The translations under genes and the position numbers were made by a program. This document shows, piece by piece, positions 18,591 through 26,339 of a DNA stretch of 64,000 nt. Every line of letters begins with the position of its first letter. The stretch's first letter is position 1. The stretch is from Achromobacter xylosoxidans. GTDB taxonomy: Bacteria; Pseudomonadota; Gammaproteobacteria; Burkholderiales; Burkholderiaceae_B. The notes beneath the pieces were generated by a model that was not told where the DNA came from, did not search any database, and worked only from the letters and a program-made list of their open reading frames with translations. The DNA lies in the NCBI RefSeq assembly GCF_001457475.1, contig NZ_LN831029.1, forward strand, positions 5,766,001-5,830,000. The letters are read 5' to 3'.

Positions 18591-18675
18591 GATGCACCTT
18601 ATGGGTGAAATCCCGTCCGGCGGACAGGAAGAATGGAAAATGGGGGATGAGCCGGCCTGACGGCGAGGCGCGGGC

Positions 18676-19383
18676 CTAGGCGCGCGCCGGCATCAGCGCC
18701 AGCAGGCGATCGCGCAGATCGGCCAGCGGCAGGGTCTGCAAGCGGGCCTGGTGCGGTCCCGCGACCAGCGTCGGAATGGAGTCAATGCCCAGCCGCGCGG
18801 CGGCCGCGCGGTCTTCCCGCACGCGCCGCCGCGCTTCTTCGCCTTGCATCACGCGGGCAAAGTCGGGGCGGTCGAATCCCAGCGCCGCCGCGATGTCCAG
18901 CAGGACCGCGGTATCGCCGACGTTGCGATGCTCGCTCAGGTGCGCGCGCTGGATGGCGTCGAACAGGTCCCAGTGGCCCGCCTCGCCGGCCAGCAGGTGA
19001 GCGGCCTGGCAGGCCAGCGCGCCGGCCAGGCCGCTGGGATAGTCGAAGGTCTCGCCGCGCATGCCCTCGATGTCGATACGCGGCGTGTCATCATGGCGGG
19101 CGCAGGCCTCCCAATGGCCCAGAATCACGCGCTTGGCGCGTTCCATCGAGCCGAATACACGACGCATCTGTTCAGGCGATTCCTGCAGCACGAAGCTGCG
19201 CTGGCGCACCGTGACGCCGAGTTCGGCCGCCACCTGGCGCAGGCGCGGCGACATCACGTAGCACCAGCCGCAGACCACGTCATGGAAGAAATCCACGGTC
19301 AGCGGCGTGGCGGGCGCGGCGGCTTCGGCGGATGCGGAGGCTGAAGTGGCGAAAGGCGAAGTCGAAAACATGTTGGCGTCCAT
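18676..19383 (-). CDS. DsbA/FrnE-like thioredoxin-fold oxidoreductase
   Basis: 235 residues. After a Ser/Ala-rich N-terminal tail of about 25 residues comes TVDFFHDVVCGWCYVMSPRL with the redox pair Cys38-Gly-Trp-Cys41. The helical insertion and the cis-proline loop (LGIDSIPTLVAG) follow as in DsbA-like 2-hydroxychromene isomerase/FrnE proteins. The N-terminus is not a clear signal peptide, so it is probably cytoplasmic. A second ATG four codons in is possible. It may reduce or isomerise a small thiol substrate; the partner is unknown. Confidence 0.85.
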   Translation of the reverse strand: MDANMFSTSPFATSASASAEAAAPATPLTVDFFHDVVCGWCYVMSPRLRQVAAELGVTVRQRSFVLQESPEQMRRVFGSMERAKRVILGHWEACARHDDTPRIDIEGMRGETFDYPSGLAGALACQAAHLLAGEAGHWDLFDAIQRAHLSEHRNVGDTAVLLDIAAALGFDRPDFARVMQGEEARRRVREDRAAAARLGIDSIPTLVAGPHQARLQTLPLADLRDRLLALMPARA

Positions 19384-19463
19384 CTCGTTTCAATGGACGC
19401 CAGCTTACGGACGGGCAGGCCCGGGAGTAAGGCGCTCGCCGGCAGGACTTTATTCGCTGGCCG

Positions 19464-20372
19464 TCAAGAATCGCCGCGCATGGCGGCGGGCAGGTGCTCG
19501 GCCAGGAAGTCGACGAACGCCTTGACCTTGGGTTGCAGGTGGCGGCTGGTCGGGTAGACGGCGTAGACCTGGCGCGGCGAGCCGGGCAGCTCGGGCAGCA
19601 CCCGCGCCAGCCTGCCGGCCGCCAGGGCGGGCCCGGCCAGGAACGACGGCAAGGCGCCGATCCCCAGCCCCGCCTCGAGCAGGTCGCGCAGCATCAGGCT
19701 GTTGTTGACCTGGATCAGCGCGGGGCCAGCCAGCGGATCGGCCGGCTGGCCAGCGTCTTCCTCGGGAACCGGACCGGGGCTGTCGGCCAGGCTATAGCTG
19801 AGGATGTCATGCCCGCGCAACGCCTCGACGCTGTCCGGAAGGCCGCGGCGCTCCAGGTACGAGGGCGCCGCGCACAGCACCTGCGTCAGCGACGCCAGGC
19901 GACGCGCGATCAGGGAGGAATCATCCAGTTGCGCTCGCAGCCGGATCGACACATCGAAGCCCTGCCCCACCGCATCGACCAGCCGGTCCTCCATGGCCAG
20001 ATCGAGCCGCAACTCGGGGTACTGGCGCAGGAAGCGCGCCAGCAACGGCGACAGCACGCTCAGCGCAAAGGACACCGGCGCGTTCACGCGCAGCCGTCCC
20101 GAAACGCGGCCGGACTGGCGCTTGACGGACTTCTCCAGCGCATCCAGCGCATCGAGCAGCCGGCAGCATTCGGCGTAATAGGCGGCGCCGGTGTCGGTGA
20201 GGCTCATCTTGCGGGTGGTGCGCTGGATCAGCACCGCTCCCAGGTGGGCTTCGAGGGCGCGCAGCTGCTTGCTCAGACCAGCTGACGACATGTCCAGGTC
20301 CTCGGCCGCCTTGGCGAGGCTGCCCAGTTCCACGATGCGCCGGAAGGCGCGCATATAGTTGAAGGTGTCCAT
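19464..20372 (-). CDS. LysR-family transcriptional regulator
   Basis: 302 residues from ATG 20372 (MDTFNYMRAFRRIVELGSLA). The HTH is AAEDLDMSSAGLSKQLRALE, with the effector domain after it. It resembles the CrgA/DsdC-like branch often encoded next to small redox enzymes. It lies downstream of nothing on its strand and is divergent from the ankyrin gene across a 200-bp gap in which I see no clear operator. Confidence 0.9.
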   Translation of the reverse strand: MDTFNYMRAFRRIVELGSLAKAAEDLDMSSAGLSKQLRALEAHLGAVLIQRTTRKMSLTDTGAAYYAECCRLLDALDALEKSVKRQSGRVSGRLRVNAPVSFALSVLSPLLARFLRQYPELRLDLAMEDRLVDAVGQGFDVSIRLRAQLDDSSLIARRLASLTQVLCAAPSYLERRGLPDSVEALRGHDILSYSLADSPGPVPEEDAGQPADPLAGPALIQVNNSLMLRDLLEAGLGIGALPSFLAGPALAAGRLARVLPELPGSPRQVYAVYPTSRHLQPKVKAFVDFLAEHLPAAMRGDS

Positions 20373-20572
20373 GGCGGGAACGGATGCGGGGAAACCCCGC
20401 GATTCTGCAGCGATCCGCCGCATTCGCCAAACCATATCGCCCGCGAGGGGACAAGGGGAGCAAGGGCTATCGGCGCGGGGCGTGGCCGTCCGGGCGGGCC
20501 GACGACACGTCGCGACCGCGCCATGGCGGCATAATCGAGGCACGTTCCCTGCCACGACAAGGAGGCTCAGGC

Positions 20573-21247
20573 ATGTCCATCATCCGTTCCTGGCGCAAGT
20601 TCCTGGCGGCCGCCCTGCTGGCGGTCGCGGAGAGTGGCGCGGCCAGCGCAGGCGAGACCGGCGCCGAGCTGCTGCGCGCCGCCGGCGCCGGCGACCTTGC
20701 GCGCGTCCAGGCGCTGCTGGCCCGGGGCGCGCCGCTTGAAGCGCGCGACGCCGACGGCAATACGCCCCTTCTGCGGGCAACGCTGGCCAACCAGGAAGCC
20801 GTCGCCACGGCGCTCATGGCTGCGGGCGCCGACGTCAACGCCAAGAACCGCATGCAGGACAGCGCCTACCTGTACGCCGGCGCGCGCGGCCACAACGGCA
20901 TCCTGGCCGAGACGCTGCGCCATGGCGCCGACCTGCGCAGCACCAATCGGTATGGCGGTACCGCCCTGATCCCGGCGTGCGAGCGCGGCCTGGTCGACAC
21001 GGTGCGCATGCTGCTGCGCGCCGGCGTCGATCCCAACCATGTCAACCGGCTCGGCTGGACCGGCCTGCTGGAAGCCATCATCCTGAGCGATGGCGGCCCC
21101 GCCCACCAGGCGGTCGTCAGGCTGCTGCTCGACAATGGCGCCGACGTGAACCTGCCGGACGGCGACGGCCGCAGCCCGTTGTGGCATGCGCGCCAGCGCG
21201 GCCAGGAAGCCATCGCGACGATGCTGCAGGCCGCCGGCGCGCGCTAG
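20573..21247 (+). CDS. Exported ankyrin-repeat protein
   Basis: 224 residues from ATG 20573, preceded by AAGGAGG. A short signal peptide (WRKFLAAALLAVAESGAASA) is followed by about five ankyrin repeats: GAELLRAAGAGDLARVQALL, DADGNTPLLRATLANQEAVA, QDSAYLYAGARGHNGILAET, NRYGGTALIPACERGLVDTV, NRLGWTGLLEAIILSDGG and DGDGRSPLWHARQRGQEAIA. Small periplasmic ankyrin proteins often guard catalases or act as toxin-immunity scaffolds. No such partner is adjacent, so its ligand is unknown. Confidence 0.88.
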   Translation: MSIIRSWRKFLAAALLAVAESGAASAGETGAELLRAAGAGDLARVQALLARGAPLEARDADGNTPLLRATLANQEAVATALMAAGADVNAKNRMQDSAYLYAGARGHNGILAETLRHGADLRSTNRYGGTALIPACERGLVDTVRMLLRAGVDPNHVNRLGWTGLLEAIILSDGGPAHQAVVRLLLDNGADVNLPDGDGRSPLWHARQRGQEAIATMLQAAGAR

Positions 21248-21373
21248 GGGCGGCGCCCGGCGTCGGCGCGCATCTGCGCAGCGGCGCCGCGCGTCCCGCG
21301 CAAGCGCCGCCATGACTTGCTAAGATGCCCGCAACCGGCAATTCCATATCCCAGCCTTCCGGAGCAAAGCCTC

Positions 21374-23449
21374 TTGACGCGGATACGCACGACCCTGCTC
21401 TCCCTTGCCGCGCAGGCGCTGTTTTTCGCCTGCCTGGTCTCGCCCACCCTGGCCGCGCCGCCCACGCTGGCGCAATGCAACGGCATCAAGGACCTGGCCT
21501 TCGTCGCCCACCTGGATGACGACCTGCTGTTCATGAACCCGGACATCGCGTCCAACATCGCGGCCGGCGGCTGCGTGCGCGTGGTCTACCTGACGGCCAG
21601 CGACGCCGGCGAAGGCGACACCTACATGCTGGGCCGCGAGCGCGGCGTGCGCGCCGCCTACGCCTACATGGCGCGCCAGCCCGACCTCTGGAAGGAAAGC
21701 GCCGGCCACGCGGGCCAACGGCAGATCGCGCGCTTCACCCTGAGCGGCAACCCGCGTGTGCAACTGTGGCATCTGCGCCTGAAAGACCCATGGCTGGGCA
21801 AGGGCTGGGGCAGCCTCACCCCGCTGAGCCGCACCGAATCGGAACCCGGGCAGATGGTGGACACGCTCGGGCCCTACCCCGAGGTCTACTCGCGCGAGCA
21901 ACTGGTCGACACCCTGGCCGAACTGATCCGCCAGTACCAGCCGACCACCGTGCGCCACCTGGACGACACCATCACGGTGCCCTACACGCAACTGTGCTGG
22001 CGCTGCGCCGGACACGGGCATCCCGACCATATCGCCAGCGCGCGGCTGGTGCGCGCGGCCATGCTGCGCGCCCCCGGCAACTATGCCGAGACCGGCTACA
22101 TCGACTACCCCAGCCAGGAACGCGCCAGCAACCTCGCCGAAAACGAGATCGCCAGCAAATCAGTGATCTTCCAGCACTACGCCTGGAACGACTACCACTA
22201 TTGCGCCGGCCCCACCGGCTGCAAGGAACCCGCCGGCCCCGCCGCCGCCTGGGTGCAGCGCGCCTACTACGTCTCGCGCCAGGACATGCCGCCGCAGATC
22301 TACCCCGATGGCCGCGACGGCCTGGTGGTGTACGCCGCCGGCGAAACCAATGCCGCCGTCAATCGCTGGGATTCCGGCCAGCGCCGCTGGCAGAGCCTGG
22401 GCGGGCGCACCGGCGGTCCGCTGGTCACCTTCGGCCACGCCGACAGCACCGCCGGGTTGATGGCGCGCGATCCGCTGGGCGGCGTTTGGGCCAACAAACA
22501 GCGCCACGACGGCACCTGGCAGGGCTGGCAGGCGCTGGCCGGGATCCGCGTCAGCCAGATCCCGGCGGTGGCGCCGCGCGGCGAAGCCGCCGCCGTCGCG
22601 CTCGGCTACGACGGCCTGCTGCACTGGATCGCGCCGTCCGGCATCGACGGCAGCTGGGGCCACTGGCAAAGCCTGCCGCCGCTGGACGGCGCCACCGGCG
22701 CCCCCGCGGTCGTGCGCGGCGACGACGGCCGCTACATCGTGTTTGCGTCGGCGGGCGGCGGCCAGCTGTTCTACACGCGCCAATTGCCGGCCGCCAAGGG
22801 CCAGCGCCCCGATTGGCAGCCCTGGCGCCGCGTGGCCGCGCCAGAGGCCGCCGGCGGGCTGGCCGCGATCCGCAACCACGAACACCGGGTCGAACTCTAT
22901 TTCCGCCAACGCGCCAACAATCACCTGACGCGGCTGGAGGAAGCCGGCGACACCACCGACATGGAAATGGACTGGAGCGCGCCCGTCGACCTGGGCGTGC
23001 CCTACATCGGCCGCCCCGCCGTCGATGCCGACGCGCAAGGCAACGTGGTGCTGGCGATCCTCGAACGCGCGGACGGTCCGCTCTGGCTGGTCGAGCACGG
23101 CAAGCCCGCCAGGCTGCAGGCCGAAGCCGCCTCGCCACCGGCGATCCATCTCGTCAATGGCACGCTATATGTAGTGGCTCGCATGGCAGGCGGCCCCCAG
23201 CGCTACCAGGTGCTGTCGCGCCGCGACGGCCTGTGGGCGGCCAACCTGACGCTGGACGGCATGCCGTCCAATGGCGGCGGCCCCTTCGCCACCCTGGCCG
23301 CGCGGCCCGCCGACCTGCCCAAGCTGGGCGCCAACGACAGCCACAACGCCGTCGTGATACGGCCCTCCTCCACCGAGCCAGGCACCTTGGCGCAGGAGCC
23401 CATGCCCAACCAGGCCTCGCGCACCGCCACGCCCACGCACGTGCAATGA
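21374..23449 (+). CDS. Secreted PIG-L family deacetylase with C-terminal propeller-like (lectin-type) region
   Basis: 691 residues from TTG 21374, chosen because GGAGC precedes it and a signal peptide begins there (LTRIRTTLLSLAAQALFFAC). The PIG-L/LmbE zinc motif is AHLDDDLLF (AHxDD) with the distal HPDH of GHGHPDHIASA. From about residue 320 to 640 the protein carries repeated blades with W-x(n)-W-x-L patterns (RRWQSLGGRTGGP, GTWQGWQALAG, GSWGHWQSLPP, PDWQPWRRVAA, MDWSAPVDLG), as in PLL/tectonin-like propeller lectins. It probably deacetylates N-acetyl sugars on an extracellular glycan that the propeller binds. Confidence 0.82.
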   Translation: MTRIRTTLLSLAAQALFFACLVSPTLAAPPTLAQCNGIKDLAFVAHLDDDLLFMNPDIASNIAAGGCVRVVYLTASDAGEGDTYMLGRERGVRAAYAYMARQPDLWKESAGHAGQRQIARFTLSGNPRVQLWHLRLKDPWLGKGWGSLTPLSRTESEPGQMVDTLGPYPEVYSREQLVDTLAELIRQYQPTTVRHLDDTITVPYTQLCWRCAGHGHPDHIASARLVRAAMLRAPGNYAETGYIDYPSQERASNLAENEIASKSVIFQHYAWNDYHYCAGPTGCKEPAGPAAAWVQRAYYVSRQDMPPQIYPDGRDGLVVYAAGETNAAVNRWDSGQRRWQSLGGRTGGPLVTFGHADSTAGLMARDPLGGVWANKQRHDGTWQGWQALAGIRVSQIPAVAPRGEAAAVALGYDGLLHWIAPSGIDGSWGHWQSLPPLDGATGAPAVVRGDDGRYIVFASAGGGQLFYTRQLPAAKGQRPDWQPWRRVAAPEAAGGLAAIRNHEHRVELYFRQRANNHLTRLEEAGDTTDMEMDWSAPVDLGVPYIGRPAVDADAQGNVVLAILERADGPLWLVEHGKPARLQAEAASPPAIHLVNGTLYVVARMAGGPQRYQVLSRRDGLWAANLTLDGMPSNGGGPFATLAARPADLPKLGANDSHNAVVIRPSSTEPGTLAQEPMPNQASRTATPTHVQ

Positions 23450-23582
23450 GCGGCAGTGGATCCGTGCGCGACCGCGATGGCCGCGATGGCCGCGCGCAGG
23501 CGGCCGCACCGATAAACTGGGCTATGCTTGCGACGCCGAAGGCGCAGGCCGAAGGCGCATCCAATCCGGAGAGCTTCACCCC

Positions 23583-24428
23583 ATGATCCGTCATCTGGCC
23601 CTTGCCACGTCACTGGCCGCGTTGCTCGCCTCCGGCGCCGCCCAGGCGGCCCGCGACGCCTGCCCGCAGGCCGCGGACATCGTGCGCGCGGCCTACCCGC
23701 GGGCCCCGAGCGCCGACAACGAAGGCAACATCCGCCTGGGACAGGACAACATCGTCCTGCGGATCGCCGATGCCGACTACGGCGAACCCTTTGCCGTGAC
23801 GTGCAAGACATGGCCCGCCAAGCCCGACCTGCTGCTGGCGGCCATTCCCCTGATGCAGGACACGCCGAATCAGGACGATGGACACCAGGGCGACCTGCGC
23901 ATCCTGGTGCTGGACCGCGCCACCCTGAAGATCCGCCACGACCTCCGGTTGGAAGGGGTGATGTCGGACGATGCCGTACGCCTGTCCGACGTGTCCTTCG
24001 ACACCGCCCGCTACGACGTGACCGCCGGCCGCCGCGCCTTCGGCCTGCGGATTTCCCGCGTCGGCGCCTCGCGCGCCAACCCCTTCGGCGAAACCAGCCT
24101 GCGCCTGTTCGACATCGGCCCCAAGGGCCTGGCGATGGTGCTGGACGGCCTGATCGTGCACCGCTCCGGCGGCGAATGGGACACCAACTGCGCAGGCAGG
24201 TTCTCCAGCCGCGCCGTCACCCTGTCCATGGCCGACACGGTCACCCACGAATACCGCGACATCATCACGAGCGAAGCGTACGAGTCGAGCCGCGCGGCCG
24301 TGGTGCGCGGCGATTGCGAGGAAAAGGTCGTCGACAAAGGCAAGACGCCCCGCACGCTGAAGTTCGACGGCCAGCGCTATCAGATTCCGGAACGATTGCG
24401 GTCGCTGGATCGGGACGGCGCGGGATAA
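23583..24428 (+). CDS. Hypothetical exported protein, 281 aa
   Basis: A clear signal peptide (HLALATSLAALLASGAAQA) is followed by a mature domain with cysteines at ACPQAA, VTCKTW, TNCAGR and GDCEEK that could form two disulfides. It contains a beta-rich region (LRLFDIGPKGLAMVLDGLIV). No known domain recognised. It follows the deacetylase gene by about 130 bp and has no membrane segments, so it is predicted to be periplasmic. Confidence 0.75.
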   Translation: MIRHLALATSLAALLASGAAQAARDACPQAADIVRAAYPRAPSADNEGNIRLGQDNIVLRIADADYGEPFAVTCKTWPAKPDLLLAAIPLMQDTPNQDDGHQGDLRILVLDRATLKIRHDLRLEGVMSDDAVRLSDVSFDTARYDVTAGRRAFGLRISRVGASRANPFGETSLRLFDIGPKGLAMVLDGLIVHRSGGEWDTNCAGRFSSRAVTLSMADTVTHEYRDIITSEAYESSRAAVVRGDCEEKVVDKGKTPRTLKFDGQRYQIPERLRSLDRDGAG

Positions 24429-24580
24429 GGCGCGACAACCGCGGCATGGGATTGGCCCCAGAGCGCAACGCCATGCTGGGCGCAACTGTCGAATGCCTTC
24501 ATTGCGCTGCCTGGCGGAATCCCGCGCCAGGCTGATGCCAAGGGTTTTGCCATGATGTATGATTCGCTTCCATTCTTGCG

Positions 24581-24602
24581 AATGCGAATTAGAGTCGTTT
24601 GC
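24581..24602. promoter_or_regulatory. Fur-box-like sequence upstream of the FecI-type sigma gene
   Basis: The 22 bases at 24581-24602 begin AATGCGAATTA and end TCGTTTGC. They match a typical betaproteobacterial Fur box (AATGAGAATTATTCTCATTT-type) at about 17 of 22 positions by eye. The site lies 45 bp before the sigma-factor start, where iron-dependent repression of a FecI-type operon is expected. Confidence 0.6.
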
Positions 24603-24646
24603 AAAATCTAGACGGAGAGGCCCCAGCGCCGCGGGCTTGAACAGGA

Positions 24647-25174
24647 ATGAAGGCTGACGGATACGGTGCGGCACCGTCCATGGACGTGATCTACGGCGAT
24701 CACCACGAATGGCTCCAAGGGTGGCTGCGACGCCGCCTGGGCAACGCGGCCGACGCCGCCGACCTGGCCCATGACGCCTTCCTTCGCCTGCTCAGCAAGC
24801 CGGCCTCGCAAGGATTCAAGAGCTTTCCAGAGGCACGGGGCTATTTGCGCGCCATGGCCAATGGCCTGTGCGCGGACTTCTGGCGCCGCCGCGAGGTCGA
24901 ACAAGCCTGGCTGGACACACTGGCCACGCGCCCTGAATCGTTCGAACCGTCGCCCGAGCAACGCGCGTTGGTCATCGAAACGCTGATGGAAATCGGCACG
25001 ATGCTGAGCCGCTTGCCGCACAAGGCCGCCACCGCCTTCATCCTGGCGCAGGTGGACGGCGTGCCCTACCGCGACATCGCCCGGGACCTCGGCGTGTCGG
25101 AACGCATGGTCCAGAAATACATCGCCCAGGGCATGCTGCAATGCGCCTTGATCGATGCCGGGCTGGGCAGATAG
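24647..25174 (+). CDS. FecI-like ECF sigma factor
   Basis: 175 residues. Sigma region 2 is seen at LQGWLRRRLGNAADAADLAH and DAFLRLLSKP, with the -10-binding helix near YLRAMANGLCADFWRRRE. Region 4 HTH is FILAQVDGVPYRDIARDLGV followed by SERMVQKYIAQGM. The length and the adjacent FecR/TonB receptor place it in the iron-starvation sigma group. It should direct RNA polymerase to the downstream receptor promoter when the receptor binds its siderophore. An AGGA motif precedes the start. The next gene begins 4 bp after its stop. Confidence 0.93.
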   Translation: MKADGYGAAPSMDVIYGDHHEWLQGWLRRRLGNAADAADLAHDAFLRLLSKPASQGFKSFPEARGYLRAMANGLCADFWRRREVEQAWLDTLATRPESFEPSPEQRALVIETLMEIGTMLSRLPHKAATAFILAQVDGVPYRDIARDLGVSERMVQKYIAQGMLQCALIDAGLGR

Positions 25175-25178
25175 GAGC

Positions 25179-26207
25179 ATGGCGCCGCCGTTGCCAAATC
25201 CGCCTCCCGGCAATGGGGCCGCGCCCTCGCCAGGCCGCTTGCAGGCGGCCGATTTCGACAGCCTGCAACAGGCCGCCGACTGGTTTGCCCTGTTGCGCGC
25301 GGATCGCGTCACCGAGCAGGACAGGAAGGCGTGGCAGGCCTGGCTGCGCGAGCGAACCGAGCACGCCACGGCATGGCATCACGTCGAAGCCGTCAGCCAG
25401 CGGTTCGAGCCGCTGCGCGTGGGTGGAGGCGAAGCGGCGCTGGCGGGCGCCGCCGCGGCTCGCAAAGGCGTGCTCAAACGGCGTCGACTGCTGGGCGGCG
25501 GCGCCATCGTGCTGGGCACGAGCTTGTTGGGCTGGCAGGGGTGGCGCCATACGCCGCTGCGCGATCAGGCACTGGCGCTAGCCGCCGACCACGCCACCGG
25601 CACGGGAGAACGGCGCGACCTGCTGCTGACAGACGGATCCAGAATCTGGCTCAACGCCAGAAGCGCAATGGATGTGGATTACCGCGACGCCGCCCGCCGC
25701 TTGACGCTGCTGGCCGGGGAGATCCTGATCGATACGGCACCCGACCCTGCGCGGCGGCCGTTCTATGTCGAATCCCGTTTTGGACGCATGCAGGCCTTGG
25801 GCACGCGTTTCAGCGTGCGCCTGGCGCAAGACCAGGTTCAACTGGACGTCTATGACGGCGAAGTGGCGGTGCGCAACCGTGCCGGCGCGACGGTGAACGT
25901 CATGGCAGGCGGCCAAGCCCGCTTCAATGCCGAACGGATCCTGTCCACCGAGCGCGCCGACCCCGCCCGCCAAGCGTGGAGCCGGGGCGTCGTGCTGGCC
26001 GACAACCTCCCCTTGAAAACGCTCGTCAATGAGCTGGGACGTTACCGCAAAGGCTATCTGGGCGTGGCGCCGGAAGTCGCCGACATGCTCGTCATGGGCG
26101 TATTCCCCGCCGACGACCCCGACCGCGCGCTGGACTTGCTGGAACGCAATCTGCCCGTGCGCGTGCAACGGCCACTGCCATGGTGGACATCGATCGTCGC
26201 GCGCTGA
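25179..26207 (+). CDS. FecR-like anti-sigma factor/sigma regulator
   Basis: 342 residues from ATG 25179, preceded by TAGGAG. The cytoplasmic N-terminal domain carries the sigma-binding tryptophans (QQAADWFALLRADRVTEQDR, AWQAWLRE, ATAWHHVE). A single membrane helix follows at LGGGAIVLGTSLLGWQGW. The periplasmic FecR domain has the expected RRDLLLTDGSRIWLNARSA, YVESRFGRMQALGTRFSV and VMAGGQARF blocks. It relays the receptor's signal to the FecI-type sigma factor. Confidence 0.93.
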   Translation: MAPPLPNPPPGNGAAPSPGRLQAADFDSLQQAADWFALLRADRVTEQDRKAWQAWLRERTEHATAWHHVEAVSQRFEPLRVGGGEAALAGAAAARKGVLKRRRLLGGGAIVLGTSLLGWQGWRHTPLRDQALALAADHATGTGERRDLLLTDGSRIWLNARSAMDVDYRDAARRLTLLAGEILIDTAPDPARRPFYVESRFGRMQALGTRFSVRLAQDQVQLDVYDGEVAVRNRAGATVNVMAGGQARFNAERILSTERADPARQAWSRGVVLADNLPLKTLVNELGRYRKGYLGVAPEVADMLVMGVFPADDPDRALDLLERNLPVRVQRPLPWWTSIVAR

Positions 26208-26244
26208 CAAGAAATTTTTCCGAGAACCAGTTCGGGTTTTTGAA

Positions 26245-26268
26245 TCTCATCCGATTTACGGAATGAGA
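26245..26268. promoter_or_regulatory. Imperfect hairpin between fecR-like gene and receptor gene
   Basis: TCTCATCCG (26245-26253) and CGGAATGAGA (26259-26268) pair with one bulged base across a 5-nt ATTTA loop. It lies in the 132-bp gap before the receptor and could be an operator, attenuator or processing site. There is no T-run. Confidence 0.35.
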
Positions 26269-26339
26269 GAAGATCAGGCCTACCCGCCGACGGTTTCCCT
26301 CTCGCTGCTCACCACCACGCCTTGAGGGACTTTCATCTC

